Part shown: piece by piece, positions 33,262-41,366 of the stretch
Numbering within the stretch: the stretch's first letter is position 1
Layout: each line of letters begins with the position of its first letter
Source of the DNA: Mesobacillus subterraneus
Lineage (GTDB): Bacteria > Bacillota > Bacilli > Bacillales > Cytobacillaceae
Direction of reading: 5' to 3'
Assembly: GCF_003937825.1 (NCBI RefSeq)
Contig: NZ_RSFW01000017.1
Span: 186,001-250,000, forward strand
Length of the DNA stretch: 64,000 nt
Notes under the pieces: generated by a model
The model's database searches: none
What the model was told of the DNA's origin: nothing
The model's input: only the letters and a program-made list of their open reading frames with translations
Program-made: the position numbers and the translations under genes

Positions 33262-34665
33262 CTAAATATGGACACTTGGAAAGTATAGCTTGATGGTTGT
33301 GCCTTTGCCTGGCTCGCTGGAAATTTCCATTTTGCCATCATGGAGCTTTACCAGTTTATCGACTATCGCGAGTCCCAGGCCGGTTCCTCCGTCAGATCTG
33401 GATCTAGCTTTATTCACTCGATAAAAACGATCTGTCAGCTTACTGATATCTTCTTCAGGTATTCCGATTCCTGTGTCTCTGATTTCAACCATGGTGCCAT
33501 AAGAGTGTTGGGACAGCTTAATTGAAATGGTTCCTCCGCTTTCCGTATAACAAATTGAGTTATCGATGATATTCTGGAAAATTTGCTCGACCCTTCCTTC
33601 ATCTCCATTGATGATTACCTCAGGATCAAGATCCAGCTTTAAGGAAATTTTTTTCTCATTCAAAGCCGGACCATATTTCGCGATAAAATCCTCGATCAGC
33701 TGCGCCAACGGAAATGGGGTTTTAACGAGTTGGTACTCATCAGCATCCAGTCTTGAGAGGTCCAGCAGGTCTGAAACAAGCTTTACCATCCTTCCTGACT
33801 CCCGGTTGATCAGCTTTAAATATTTTTTCTGCTCAGAAGGCTCTTTAATCATATCCGCTTCCAATGCTTCACTGTAACCTTTGATATAGCTTAATGGTGT
33901 TCTTAATTCATGTGAAACATCTGCAAGAAATTCGCGCTTTTTTTCATCTTCCTTCTGGATTGACTCCGACATATGGTTGAACGCTTTTGCCAATTGGCCA
34001 ATTTCATCCTTCGATTGGATTCCAACACGAACAGAATAATCTCCTTCAGAAACTTTTTCTGCAGCTTCTTTCATGGCAGCAAGCGGCCTTGTCAGTTTAT
34101 GGAGCATCTTAAAGCCCAGGAATGCAGCAATGATGATAAAGGCTACACCACCCGCTAACCACAGGAAAGAAAAGTCAACGGTCAATTCCGAGATTTTTGC
34201 TAGAGGAACGTATAAGTAAACAATTCCTTCAAGCCTGCTATTATCCAGGAGAGGGATAGCGACGGCAAGAATTTTCCGGCCAAACCGCTCTTCAAAACCT
34301 GATTTAATAACAGGTTCCCCCTTCAATAGCTGGTCTCGTTCTTCCTTTCCGATCAATGTTTCGTAATCGATGGCATAGGGAAGACAGGCGCTCAGTTCCT
34401 TGGGATTGCTTACGAGGAAAACTTCGGATTCAGATTTTTCGTTATACCATTGAACCCGGTCCTTAAGTTCATCAGTAAGCGGACCGCCAGTGTAGTCGCC
34501 CGCAAGACGGTAGCCTTCCTCAATTAACGACTCCTCAACAATATCAACGTAGAGCTTTTCATAGAAAATGTATGATAATAAGAAGGAATATAACACAGTC
34601 ACCAGGATTGTGGTGGTGACCGTCAGCCATAATTTCTTGAACAGGCTATCCGAAAATTCGGTCAT
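33262..34665 (-). CDS. Sensor histidine kinase
   Basis: A 467-residue membrane kinase. Two membrane segments (about residues 12-34 and 165-185) flank an extracellular sensor domain. A HAMP domain (LTRPLAAMKEAAEKVSEGDY) follows, then HisKA with the phosphorylated His in VSHELRTPL near residue 250, and the ATPase domain with N box, RDTGIGIPEED and GGTGLGLAI. The start overlaps the end of the response-regulator gene by four bases. The signal is unknown. Confidence 0.94.
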   Translation of the reverse strand: MTEFSDSLFKKLWLTVTTTILVTVLYSFLLSYIFYEKLYVDIVEESLIEEGYRLAGDYTGGPLTDELKDRVQWYNEKSESEVFLVSNPKELSACLPYAIDYETLIGKEERDQLLKGEPVIKSGFEERFGRKILAVAIPLLDNSRLEGIVYLYVPLAKISELTVDFSFLWLAGGVAFIIIAAFLGFKMLHKLTRPLAAMKEAAEKVSEGDYSVRVGIQSKDEIGQLAKAFNHMSESIQKEDEKKREFLADVSHELRTPLSYIKGYSEALEADMIKEPSEQKKYLKLINRESGRMVKLVSDLLDLSRLDADEYQLVKTPFPLAQLIEDFIAKYGPALNEKKISLKLDLDPEVIINGDEGRVEQIFQNIIDNSICYTESGGTISIKLSQHSYGTMVEIRDTGIGIPEEDISKLTDRFYRVNKARSRSDGGTGLGLAIVDKLVKLHDGKMEISSEPGKGTTIKLYFPSVHI

Positions 34666-35342
34666 GTTGCCGGCACCTCAAACTTATAGCCGACCCCCCA
34701 GATTGTCTGGATGTAATCTCCTGTCCCCAATTTCATCCTAAGGGTTTTAATATGGGTATCCACTGTCCTCAAGCTTCCATGATAATCCATACCCCAAACG
34801 AACTCAAGGAGCTGCTCCCTGCTTAGGGCCTGCCCCCGATGCTCCACAAGGAATACAAGCAGTTCAAATTCTTTCAGAGTGAGCGGGACATTCTCACCTT
34901 CTACATGAACTTTTCTGCCTTTCTTATCAATATTGATTTTCCCAAGAGTAATAGCATCTTCCTCATTTTTAATGACCGACGTTCTTCTCAGGAGAGCATG
35001 GATCCTGGCTACCAATTCACCAGGGCTGAACGGCTTTACGATATAATCGTCGCCTCCGAGCTGCAACCCCCTGACTTTATCCCATTCTTCCCCTTTTGCA
35101 GACAAAAGGATAATTGGAACCTGTGAGAGCGTTCGGATTTTACTGCAGACTGCAAAGCCATCTTCAAATGGCATCATAATATCCAGGATGACTAGGTCAA
35201 AATCCTGTTCCTGCATTTTCTTCAAACCTTCTGCGCCATCAGAAGCATGAACACAGTGAAATCCTGAATTCTCCAGATACATCTGGACAAGATTCCTCAT
35301 ATCTTCTTCATCATCTATAATCAACACATTAACGGGATTCAT
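34662..35342 (-). CDS. OmpR-family response regulator
   Basis: A 226-residue regulator. The receiver domain has DDEED near the start, the phospho-acceptor Asp in LVILDIMMP near residue 54 and the Lys in YIVKPF near 103. A winged-helix DNA-binding domain follows with VDTHIKTLRMKL. The ATG at 35342 has GGAGG nine bases upstream; a longer frame to 35387 runs into the lipoprotein gene. It is partner of the kinase at 33262. Confidence 0.94.
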   Translation of the reverse strand: MNPVNVLIIDDEEDMRNLVQMYLENSGFHCVHASDGAEGLKKMQEQDFDLVILDIMMPFEDGFAVCSKIRTLSQVPIILLSAKGEEWDKVRGLQLGGDDYIVKPFSPGELVARIHALLRRTSVIKNEEDAITLGKINIDKKGRKVHVEGENVPLTLKEFELLVFLVEHRGQALSREQLLEFVWGMDYHGSLRTVDTHIKTLRMKLGTGDYIQTIWGVGYKFEVPAT

Positions 35343-36312
35343 CTTGTTTCCCCTCCCTTGTAACAATTTGAAACGGCCCTTTGCCAACTTGCAGTTTTTT
35401 TTCTATTTCCAGACTTTGCGGATCAATAATAATCAAATCATTGCTGTCATAACCAGCAACAATAATTTTTTCGGCAAAAAACTCGATTTCGAATGGATTG
35501 GCCCCCACCTTCAGCGAATCCATTTTTGTACCGTCTTCAGCTAATTTATATAGTGTATTAGAGCCATGGCTGAGAACAAAAATATGCTCTTGATTCTTTG
35601 TGAAATTAACAGGCATGACAGGCGCGGAAATCTCTTTTTTCAATTTTCCGTTGTCAAGGTCGTAAATGTGGATCAATTCCTCGACTGCCGATCCTTCTCC
35701 GTGCCCTCCAATCCAGAGCTCGTTTTCCTCCTTGCACAAAATTGCTCCAGCTGCGGCAGGATGAATTTCAAATCCCGGAAGTACCTGTTTTCCAGCTAAA
35801 TCAATGATGCCCAGCTTTTCTTGATGAAAACTGATGACATAAAGCTTCTCTTCCGCTTCTAGCAGGGTGAGCGGTTCCTTTTCCGTTTTCACTTCATCCG
35901 TCTCGTTCCCTTTCAGGTCAAAAAAACGGATACTGTCCCTGTCCTGGTCTGCAAAAGCTATCTCGGTGCCGTCACGAACCAGGAGTGCATTTACTATTCC
36001 TTCCCCTGTATCCCAGGAGGCGACTTTTTTACCTTTACTAAGAGAATATAAATCAGCTGAACTTACTCCCTTTCCATAAAGTAAAAAGGTATCCTGATCT
36101 GGCAGGATCAGGCCGCCTATATATGGACGGTCCACGCTCCAGTCAGGCAGTTTCTTGTCTTTTTCAATATCATAAAAGGAAATTGTCATTTCCTTGATGT
36201 TTACTGTTGATATTATAGAAGAATTCCCGGGAACAGGATCAAACGATTCAAATGAACAAGCAGTTAAAAAGCCAGTGAAAGCCACCGAGGTCATAAAAAA
36301 GATCCACTTCAT
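35329..36312 (-). CDS. YncE-like beta-propeller lipoprotein
   Basis: A 327-residue lipoprotein with lipobox LTACS (Cys19). The rest shows repeated beta-propeller blades such as VGANPFEIEFFAEKIIVAGYDSNDLIIIDPQS and QVGKGPFQIVT, typical of YncE/NHL-like folds. It is the first gene of the two-component operon and overlaps the regulator start by 14 bases. Such propellers may sense a ligand or hold partners at the membrane surface; its link to the kinase is inferred from the operon. Confidence 0.8.
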   Translation of the reverse strand: MKWIFFMTSVAFTGFLTACSFESFDPVPGNSSIISTVNIKEMTISFYDIEKDKKLPDWSVDRPYIGGLILPDQDTFLLYGKGVSSADLYSLSKGKKVASWDTGEGIVNALLVRDGTEIAFADQDRDSIRFFDLKGNETDEVKTEKEPLTLLEAEEKLYVISFHQEKLGIIDLAGKQVLPGFEIHPAAAGAILCKEENELWIGGHGEGSAVEELIHIYDLDNGKLKKEISAPVMPVNFTKNQEHIFVLSHGSNTLYKLAEDGTKMDSLKVGANPFEIEFFAEKIIVAGYDSNDLIIIDPQSLEIEKKLQVGKGPFQIVTREGKQDESR

Positions 36313-36431
36313 AAAATTAACTCCTTCTCTTCCACTAGTATCTCACATCATTATATCCCTAATTTGTGATAATTCTATGAAATTGAAACGTACCTACATA
36401 TCCTGCTAAAAAAATGATTCACTCTCTACGC

Positions 36432-36464
36432 AAAAATAGAGACGGCAGTTTCCGTCTCTATTTT
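36432..36464 (-). terminator. Terminator of the rhodanese genes
   Basis: Stem AAAATAGAGACGG/CCGTCTCTATTTT with a five-base loop and T-rich tail on the minus strand. Confidence 0.88.
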
Positions 36465-36472
36465 GATTTATT

Positions 36473-36766
36473 TTATTCAGTTGGTCCCTGCCATGACATC
36501 ATGCCGCCTTGCATGTTGATCACATTGAAGCCGTAATACTCAAGGAATTGTGTCGCTCTTGAACTTCTTCCGCCAGAGCGGCAAACCATTACATACGATT
36601 TATTTTTATCCAATTCATTCATCCTGAATTCCAAAAGCCCTAGTGGAATGTGAATCGCTCCTGGGATTTTACCTTGAGCCACTTCACTAACTTCACGAAC
36701 ATCGACTACTTCAAATTCATTTGAACCTAAGCCATTTTGTACTTCTTCTGGTGTCATTTGACGCAT
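36473..36766 (-). CDS. Rhodanese-like sulfurtransferase, soluble
   Basis: A 97-residue single-domain rhodanese with catalytic Cys in VMVCRSGGRSS near residue 62 and start motif VVDVREVSEVAQGKIPGAIHIPLG. It moves persulfide sulfur between thiols. It lies 19 bases after the membrane-anchored rhodanese and is transcribed with it from a CstR-type promoter, fitting a role in persulfide detoxification. Confidence 0.9.
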   Translation of the reverse strand: MRQMTPEEVQNGLGSNEFEVVDVREVSEVAQGKIPGAIHIPLGLLEFRMNELDKNKSYVMVCRSGGRSSRATQFLEYYGFNVINMQGGMMSWQGPTE

Positions 36767-36785
36767 TTTCTCTTCCTCCTTATAT

Positions 36786-37151
36786 TTACCAGGCGCTCAT
36801 GCCGCCCTTTACATTCGTTACATTTTTAAATCCAGCTTTCTTCAGCAGTTTGCTTGCCTGGCTGCTGCGCATGCCGCTTTGGCAAATCACAACAACTTCT
36901 TTGTCCTGTGAAAGTTCACCTGTCCTTTTGGCCAACTGTTGAAGCGGTATATTCTTGAATCCCTTTATATGGTTTCCTTTGTATTCCCCCGGAGTCCTTA
37001 CATCTAAATATTGTGTTCCTGGCTGTTTCGATTTCATCGTGTCACGCAACTGTGCAGTGGTAATCTGGCTAACTCCTTTGGTTGGGGCAAATCTGCTCCA
37101 TAAAAAAGCAGCGGCAAGTACAACGATTAACACATTAATTAATACATCCAT
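36786..37151 (-). CDS. Membrane-anchored rhodanese-like protein
   Basis: A 121-residue protein with an N-terminal membrane anchor (VLINVLIVVLAAAFLW) and a rhodanese domain with catalytic Cys in VVVICQSGMRSS. It begins with ATG at 37151 behind AGAGGTG at seven bases. It likely handles persulfide sulfur at the membrane. A CstR-type operator sits 66 bases upstream. Confidence 0.88.
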   Translation of the reverse strand: MDVLINVLIVVLAAAFLWSRFAPTKGVSQITTAQLRDTMKSKQPGTQYLDVRTPGEYKGNHIKGFKNIPLQQLAKRTGELSQDKEVVVICQSGMRSSQASKLLKKAGFKNVTNVKGGMSAW

Positions 37152-37216
37152 CCATATGCACCTCTTTAAATTCGTTTTTGTTTTCAACATTGAAGGGATG
37201 AATCAAACAACCCTCT

Positions 37217-37232
37217 ATACCCATATGGGTAT
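37217..37232 (-). promoter_or_regulatory. CstR/CsoR-type operator, ATACCCATATGGGTAT
   Basis: A 16-bp perfect palindrome just downstream of the -10 of the rhodanese promoter. It has the ATACCC/GGGTAT arms of CsoR-family sites. Binding there would block initiation. Confidence 0.72.
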
Positions 37233-37259
37233 TTTACGTAACAAAAAACAACTTGTCAA
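37231..37259 (-). promoter_or_regulatory. Promoter of the two-rhodanese operon
   Basis: TTGACA (37254-37259), a 17-base spacer and TAAAAT (37231-37236) on the minus strand form a strong sigma-A promoter. The palindromic operator overlaps its start region. Confidence 0.8.
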
Positions 37260-37271
37260 GAACAGCATTTT

Positions 37272-37535
37272 TTATTTTCTGCTCTTGACAAGCAATTCTA
37301 CAGCTTCATTGACGGCCTGGGAAGTTTCCCTGCCTTCCTGGAGATCATTGATCAGGCATTGCTCAAGATTTTTGCTTACAATCAAGGCAATCGCCCGGTC
37401 AACTGCGGACCGGATCGCCGATAGCTGTGTGACGACAGATTTGCATTCATCCTGCTCTTCGATTAAACGGATGCTCCCGCGTACCTGTCCCTCAATTCTT
37501 TTCAAACGATTGATGACCTCTTTATTGTACTCCAA
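37272..37535 (-). CDS. cstR: CstR-type persulfide-sensing repressor (CsoR family)
   Basis: An 87-residue helical repressor. It begins MEYNKEVINRLKRIEGQVRG. Cys31 and Cys60 match the two reactive cysteines of CstR, and the position four before Cys60 is Asn56, where copper-sensing CsoR has His. This points to persulfide sensing, not Cu(I). The TTG start at 37535 has AGGAGG eight bases upstream; a GTG at 37544 overlaps that site. It follows a rhodanese-like gene and precedes the two-rhodanese operon, whose promoter has a CsoR-type operator. Confidence 0.85.
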   Translation of the reverse strand: MEYNKEVINRLKRIEGQVRGSIRLIEEQDECKSVVTQLSAIRSAVDRAIALIVSKNLEQCLINDLQEGRETSQAVNEAVELLVKSRK

Positions 37536-37547
37536 ATTTGCCACCTC

Positions 37548-37907
37548 CTATTGTGATGGGCCTGTAATTGTATATCCTTTAACATGATAACCATATTTTT
37601 TTAGGAGCCTTGCGCCAAAGTTCTTTTCTACTTCGTTGGAGGCAATAATGACAATCTGCTTGTCGGGAATTTCTTTCATATATCTTTTAAGATATCCACA
37701 TGGGATATTGATTGCGCCATTTACTGGGTTCTTTGCTGAATCTTGATAATCTCTAAGGTCGACAAAAACCGCATTCTGATCCTCACCCTTAATCGGTGGT
37801 ACATTCTTTACAGGAACATAGCGATTGAAAATAATCGTCACCAGAAAGAGAATGATGATAAAACCTGTTAGCAACTTATTCTTCACCTCTTGATTGTTCT
37901 TGTTCAT
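37548..37907 (-). CDS. Membrane-anchored rhodanese-fold protein lacking the catalytic cysteine
   Basis: A 119-residue protein with an N-terminal membrane helix (LLTGFIIILFLVTIIF) and a rhodanese fold (FVDLRDYQDSAKNPVNGAINIPCG). The usual active-site CxxGxRS loop reads ASNEVEKNFGARLL, without cysteine; the only Cys is in NIPCGYL. It may bind or scaffold instead of catalyse. The ATG at 37907 has only a weak site. Its promoter at 37929-37934 is overlapped by a CsoR-type operator. It is co-transcribed with cstR, 12 bases downstream. Confidence 0.72.
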   Translation of the reverse strand: MNKNNQEVKNKLLTGFIIILFLVTIIFNRYVPVKNVPPIKGEDQNAVFVDLRDYQDSAKNPVNGAINIPCGYLKRYMKEIPDKQIVIIASNEVEKNFGARLLKKYGYHVKGYTITGPSQ

Positions 37908-37928
37908 TACTGAACTTACAATCACTAT

Positions 37929-37948
37929 ATTATACCACAAGGGGTATA
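37929..37948 (-). promoter_or_regulatory. Extended -10 promoter with CsoR/CstR-type operator
   Basis: TGGTATAAT forms an extended -10 (37929-37934 for TATAAT) on the minus strand. TATACC-N6-GGTATA at 37931-37948 overlaps it. This should make the rhodanese-cstR unit autoregulated. Confidence 0.65.
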
Positions 37949-38068
37949 AATGCAATACTTTTGCATGACCATTTTTGACATTTTTTTGCGGTCGCTTTTC
38001 TTAAGAGGGAGTGTGGGATGAATGTGAACTGTTTAATAGTTTACATATAATGATTCTCTTTTTTACCT

Positions 38069-38335
38069 TCAGCCTTTTTGAATTTCCTCTGCCAACTCCA
38101 TATGCAGCTGGATCAGCGTTACTTTGCTCTCATGGGAAAGGGATGATTCCAAGATTCTCTTGGTCGCAAGGTAATATTTCTCCATCAGCTTTCTCCTCGC
38201 CCTCGGATGGGCGTTTTCATCTTTTAAATCTCTTGAAATTGCCTCTTTCAGTATTTCTTCAGAAGCATTTTCGGATTCGAGCCTTCGGTTGTTCCAGATC
38301 ATTCGATATTCATCGAGCAGATTTTCATAATTCAT
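38069..38335 (-). CDS. Hypothetical helical protein (88 residues)
   Basis: An 88-residue charged protein starting MNYENLLDEYRMIWNNRRLE, almost wholly helical, with ARRKLMEKYYLATKRILESS. I do not recognise it. The ribosome site is weak (GTGAGAA). It has no obvious neighbour in an operon. Confidence 0.5.
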   Translation of the reverse strand: MNYENLLDEYRMIWNNRRLESENASEEILKEAISRDLKDENAHPRARRKLMEKYYLATKRILESSLSHESKVTLIQLHMELAEEIQKG

Positions 38336-38454
38336 AAGGTTCTCACGGCCTCCTGCATTTAATAGGTTGATGATTCACCTTCTCTAGTTATATTTACATA
38401 TTTCAGCCGGCCAATGCAAAAAATAAAGTTAAATTTCATTAAAGGAGAATGAAT

Positions 38455-38694
38455 ATGAGCACACCGTACAGATGCCCAAACTGCAAGACTAATCGAACTC
38501 GCTTCAATATGATCTCACAGGTGCCGCAAGCTGTAAAATTAAACCCTCAGTCAGGCGAAGTCGTGGAACAATATTCGAACGATCAGCTCGACCCTTTTCA
38601 TCTTCCTTATAGGGGACCAGAATTAAAGATTCAGTGCGCTGCATGCGGATTGGTGGAAGATGAAAAGACCTTTGCGAAGTTTGGTGAAAGTTAA
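38455..38694 (+). CDS. Hypothetical small zinc-ribbon protein
   Basis: A 79-residue protein with CPNC near the start (MSTPYRCPNCKTNRTRF) and IQCAACGLV near the end, a likely two-knuckle zinc ribbon. The middle holds LNPQSGEVVEQYSNDQLDPF. The ATG at 38455 has AAAGGAG seven bases upstream; the ATG at 38449 is too close to it. Function unknown. Confidence 0.68.
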   Translation: MSTPYRCPNCKTNRTRFNMISQVPQAVKLNPQSGEVVEQYSNDQLDPFHLPYRGPELKIQCAACGLVEDEKTFAKFGES

Positions 38695-38745
38695 CCGTTT
38701 GAAAACAAGCGCCGTCATATAGAGCCTCTGATTTCCTGAATGGCC

Positions 38746-38779
38746 AAAAAAAGCTTGAGACTCTTCTCAAGCTTTTTTT
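38746..38779. terminator. Bidirectional terminator
   Basis: Perfect stem AAAAAAAGCTTGAGA/TCTCAAGCTTTTTTT with a four-base loop, shared by convergent genes and overlapping the stop of the one at 38767. Confidence 0.9.
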
Positions 38780-39612
38780 CTTTCTGCTTTAATTCTGTTT
38801 TCTTCAAAAAATTGTACTGAATCGACTTTCCATTGCTCATGCGGCATGAATCTGACCAGTTTGATCAATCCTGTAAAGCTCCTTCCACCTGTGCCTTTAA
38901 GCTGCCAATTGAGTTCAACAGGAACTGTCAGGGTAAGCTGATCGCCGACATCTTCGGCAGGAAGGACTTCCATTCTGGAAATCCGGATATTTTCAATTTT
39001 AGGAAATATCGTATCCCAGTCCATTTCCTGCAACGATATCAAGGACACTATCTTGGGATCCTGCTGTTTAATGCCGGCAATGTACGCGTTTACGAGGTCA
39101 TAAGGATCTGTTTGCTCAATGTATTTTTCAAGCTTGCCTGCGGACTTCAGAATCATCAATTTATGGGATAAGTCCATAAAGTTCGTCCTGTGGGTCGTAC
39201 TGCCATAAAAGTGAATGCAAAAATGCCCCGGGAAGTTGTTTTTCAATGCCCCTCCTCCGTGTGGCATTCCATGCATGGAAGCCGCAATTTTCCTGTCTTC
39301 AGAAAGAACAATGATTGCCCGTCGTTTCCAACTCCATTTTCCGTCATATATTCTTTTCATTATTGCAGTGTCCCTGGAAGTGATCGGCTGAACATCCGCA
39401 TGATTACTCCCGGCTCTTCGCTGAACACGGAACCTTAAACCCGTTTCAAGGTCAACAACAGTGAACTTACTGTATCTAGGCAGAATCTCATTAACCTTCT
39501 CCCACTGTGTCATCTTGATTGAATCCTTCTTTGACTGCTTCTTTGCATAGATGTCTTCCCCATAAAAAAAAATGAAGACAATGACAACTAAAAGGATTTT
39601 TAATGCTTTCAT
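38767..39612 (-). CDS. Hypothetical exported protein
   Basis: A 281-residue protein with an N-terminal signal or anchor (MKALKILLVVIVFIFFYG). The core has LRFRVQRRAGSNHADVQPIT and a conserved stretch MHGMPHGGGALKNNFPGHFC followed by IHFYGSTTHR, which looks like an active-site region with His and Cys, recalling L,D-transpeptidase-type enzymes. A C-terminal beta domain follows. I cannot name the family. The ATG at 39612 has only a weak site; a longer frame to 39669 exists. Confidence 0.62.
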   Translation of the reverse strand: MKALKILLVVIVFIFFYGEDIYAKKQSKKDSIKMTQWEKVNEILPRYSKFTVVDLETGLRFRVQRRAGSNHADVQPITSRDTAIMKRIYDGKWSWKRRAIIVLSEDRKIAASMHGMPHGGGALKNNFPGHFCIHFYGSTTHRTNFMDLSHKLMILKSAGKLEKYIEQTDPYDLVNAYIAGIKQQDPKIVSLISLQEMDWDTIFPKIENIRISRMEVLPAEDVGDQLTLTVPVELNWQLKGTGGRSFTGLIKLVRFMPHEQWKVDSVQFFEENRIKAERKKA

Positions 39613-40142
39613 TTTCTCATCACTCTTTTTACTCTTGGATTTCCAGAAAATCGTCTCTGCACCTAGCAAGATTTTCGGGAAGCTTGACGATGTTTTTGTT
39701 ATTCTATACCAGACAAAACTCTGAATGCTTTAAGTCTGAAATGATCTACCTGACGTGGACGACACACAAAAAATTACTTCATGAAAGTTTTTGCGTTTTT
39801 GCTTTTATCTATTCAGGTTAATGGAGATATATGAGTGGACCCCTTTAGGGTTTGTGTTGAAAATCAACCATTACACGGGAAAAGTAGTAATAAGACGGTA
39901 ATCCTAGAGATTAGGCTAATTTTCGTAGTGGTTCAGGTTATTTCAGTAGTGATAAAATCTGTTTTTTTTAGGGATAGTTCAGTAAGTTCTGAAATAGCTC
40001 CCTCGAAAAATAAAATACCCTTCTTTCCCATTACAATCACTGGCCAAAGTTTAACGGACTAAACGCAGAAGGCAAATAAAAATACCACAGCACCTAGTAC
40101 TGTGGTTAAAGCAAAAAATAACCAAAAAGGGAGTCCTGCCTT
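39613..40142. other. 530-base intergenic region without a recognised gene
   Basis: No gene with a ribosome site was found. The terminator of the next minus-strand gene is at 40076-40106. The rest is AT-rich with no repeat or RNA that I could identify. Confidence 0.55.
40076..40106 (-). terminator. Terminator of the ydaT-like gene
   Basis: Stem ACCACAG/CTGTGGT with a nine-base loop, then ATTTTTATTT on the minus strand. Confidence 0.75.
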
Positions 40143-40322
40143 TTAGTCATTTTTATGGTTTTCAACAAATTCTTTTGCTTTATCGATCGCAATCGGGATG
40201 GCTTTCCCATCTTCATAGTGCTCTTCCGTTACAAGCGCATTGGCAATCTCAATTGCTTTGTCACGGACAGCGGGGTCAAGGTTCTTCATTGAAGCTGGAT
40301 AGTCATTTTTGGTCCAAGGCAT
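40143..40322 (-). CDS. YdaT-like small protein
   Basis: A 59-residue protein starting MPWTKNDYPASMKNLDPAVR, similar to B. subtilis YdaT and to the ChaB-like N-terminal motif (PWxxxDYPxSxKNL). Its role is unknown; YdaT-type proteins occur in general stress groups. The ATG at 40322 has AAAGG nine bases upstream. Two further in-frame ATGs upstream overlap or lie too near that site. Confidence 0.78.
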   Translation of the reverse strand: MPWTKNDYPASMKNLDPAVRDKAIEIANALVTEEHYEDGKAIPIAIDKAKEFVENHKND

Positions 40323-40386
40323 TTTGCTCATCCTTTCCATAGAAGATATACCTTGTTTTCCCCTTTGCCAAAGATACCAAACCGTT

Positions 40387-41301
40387 TTACTTTTCCAGCT
40401 CCCTCAGCTTCCCTTCAATCTGTCCCCAGTCTGGCACTTGACCGATGAACACAAGGTTAAGAGGCATTTTCATGTACTCTTTCATATATAAAGGCATCCC
40501 GTACGAATACTGGAAAAGGTCAGGATACTGAGAATGTCTAAATAGAACATATCCTTTGATCCGGTAAATGGAATCTGGCAAAGACCTGAGAAACTCTTCA
40601 AAGGCCTCCTGGCTGATTGGGTTTTCAAACTTATAAACAAAGGTGCTTAGTCTTAAATCTGTCAGGACATGGGCGTCTGCACTGTCTGCTTTCTTACTGT
40701 ATGATATGCCTTCAAGCAGTTTCATTGGGATTTTCGAATAGGAACTCAATAAACATTTTGCACTGGAATTCAAAGACTGCATTTCCATGCTGACTCGAGC
40801 CTGTTCTGAATCACTGATCATATCAGATTTATTCACGATGACCAGGTCAGCATGCTTCACCTGTTCCAGCAAAAGCTGGTGCACTTGCGGATCAAGGCTC
40901 GATCGGTTTAGCCACTGTGTTCCATCCACTGTTGTGATGATTCCTTTTATGGTCAGCTTATCTGCAAACAAAGGAGACAAGACTGCGTCGAGAACTTCGA
41001 CAGGATGTGCCGCTCCAGTTGTTTCGATATAAATGGCATCAAGAGCATGGTCAAAAAGCAAGCCTTGCAGCTGAGACTCAAGCTTGTCCTGAATTGTGCA
41101 GCATATGCATCCTCCAAGAAGTTCTTTTAAAGGAACATCTGAATCCACCGCATCCGAATCGATCGACACACTTCCAAGTTCATTCATCATGACTGCAATG
41201 GTACGTCCTGTCTCTTGTTCATGCTGTAAAATTTGCTTCAATAAAGTCGTTTTCCCTGTTCCCAGGAAACCAGATAAAATGTACACTTCAGTTTTTTTCA
41301 T
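40387..41301 (-). CDS. CobW/COG0523-family GTPase
   Basis: A 304-residue metal-chaperone-type GTPase. It has Walker A GFLGTGKTTLLKQ near residue 15, the metal motif GGCICCT (CxCC) near 65, ETTGAAHP (Walker B-like) and NKSDM (guanine specificity). The C-terminal CobW domain follows. Members deliver zinc, nickel or cobalt to targets; the target here is not clear. It starts with ATG 41301 behind GGCGGAAAG. Confidence 0.88.
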   Translation of the reverse strand: MKKTEVYILSGFLGTGKTTLLKQILQHEQETGRTIAVMMNELGSVSIDSDAVDSDVPLKELLGGCICCTIQDKLESQLQGLLFDHALDAIYIETTGAAHPVEVLDAVLSPLFADKLTIKGIITTVDGTQWLNRSSLDPQVHQLLLEQVKHADLVIVNKSDMISDSEQARVSMEMQSLNSSAKCLLSSYSKIPMKLLEGISYSKKADSADAHVLTDLRLSTFVYKFENPISQEAFEEFLRSLPDSIYRIKGYVLFRHSQYPDLFQYSYGMPLYMKEYMKMPLNLVFIGQVPDWGQIEGKLRELEK

Positions 41302-41333
41302 TAGCTTTCCGCCTTATTTAGGGTATGTAATAT

Positions 41334-41360
41334 GGAAAATCTCCAGCCAAAGCTGGAGAT
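41334..41360 (-). terminator. Terminator of ctpA
   Basis: Stem ATCTCCAGC/GCTGGAGAT, then a T-containing tail on the minus strand. Confidence 0.7.
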
Positions 41361-41366
41361 CCTCGA

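Noticed and set aside
40067-40142. Hydrophobic reading frame directly after the ydaT-like stop, as if by stop read-through
   Set aside because: It coincides with the T-rich terminator, which would translate as hydrophobic residues by chance, and has no start codon.
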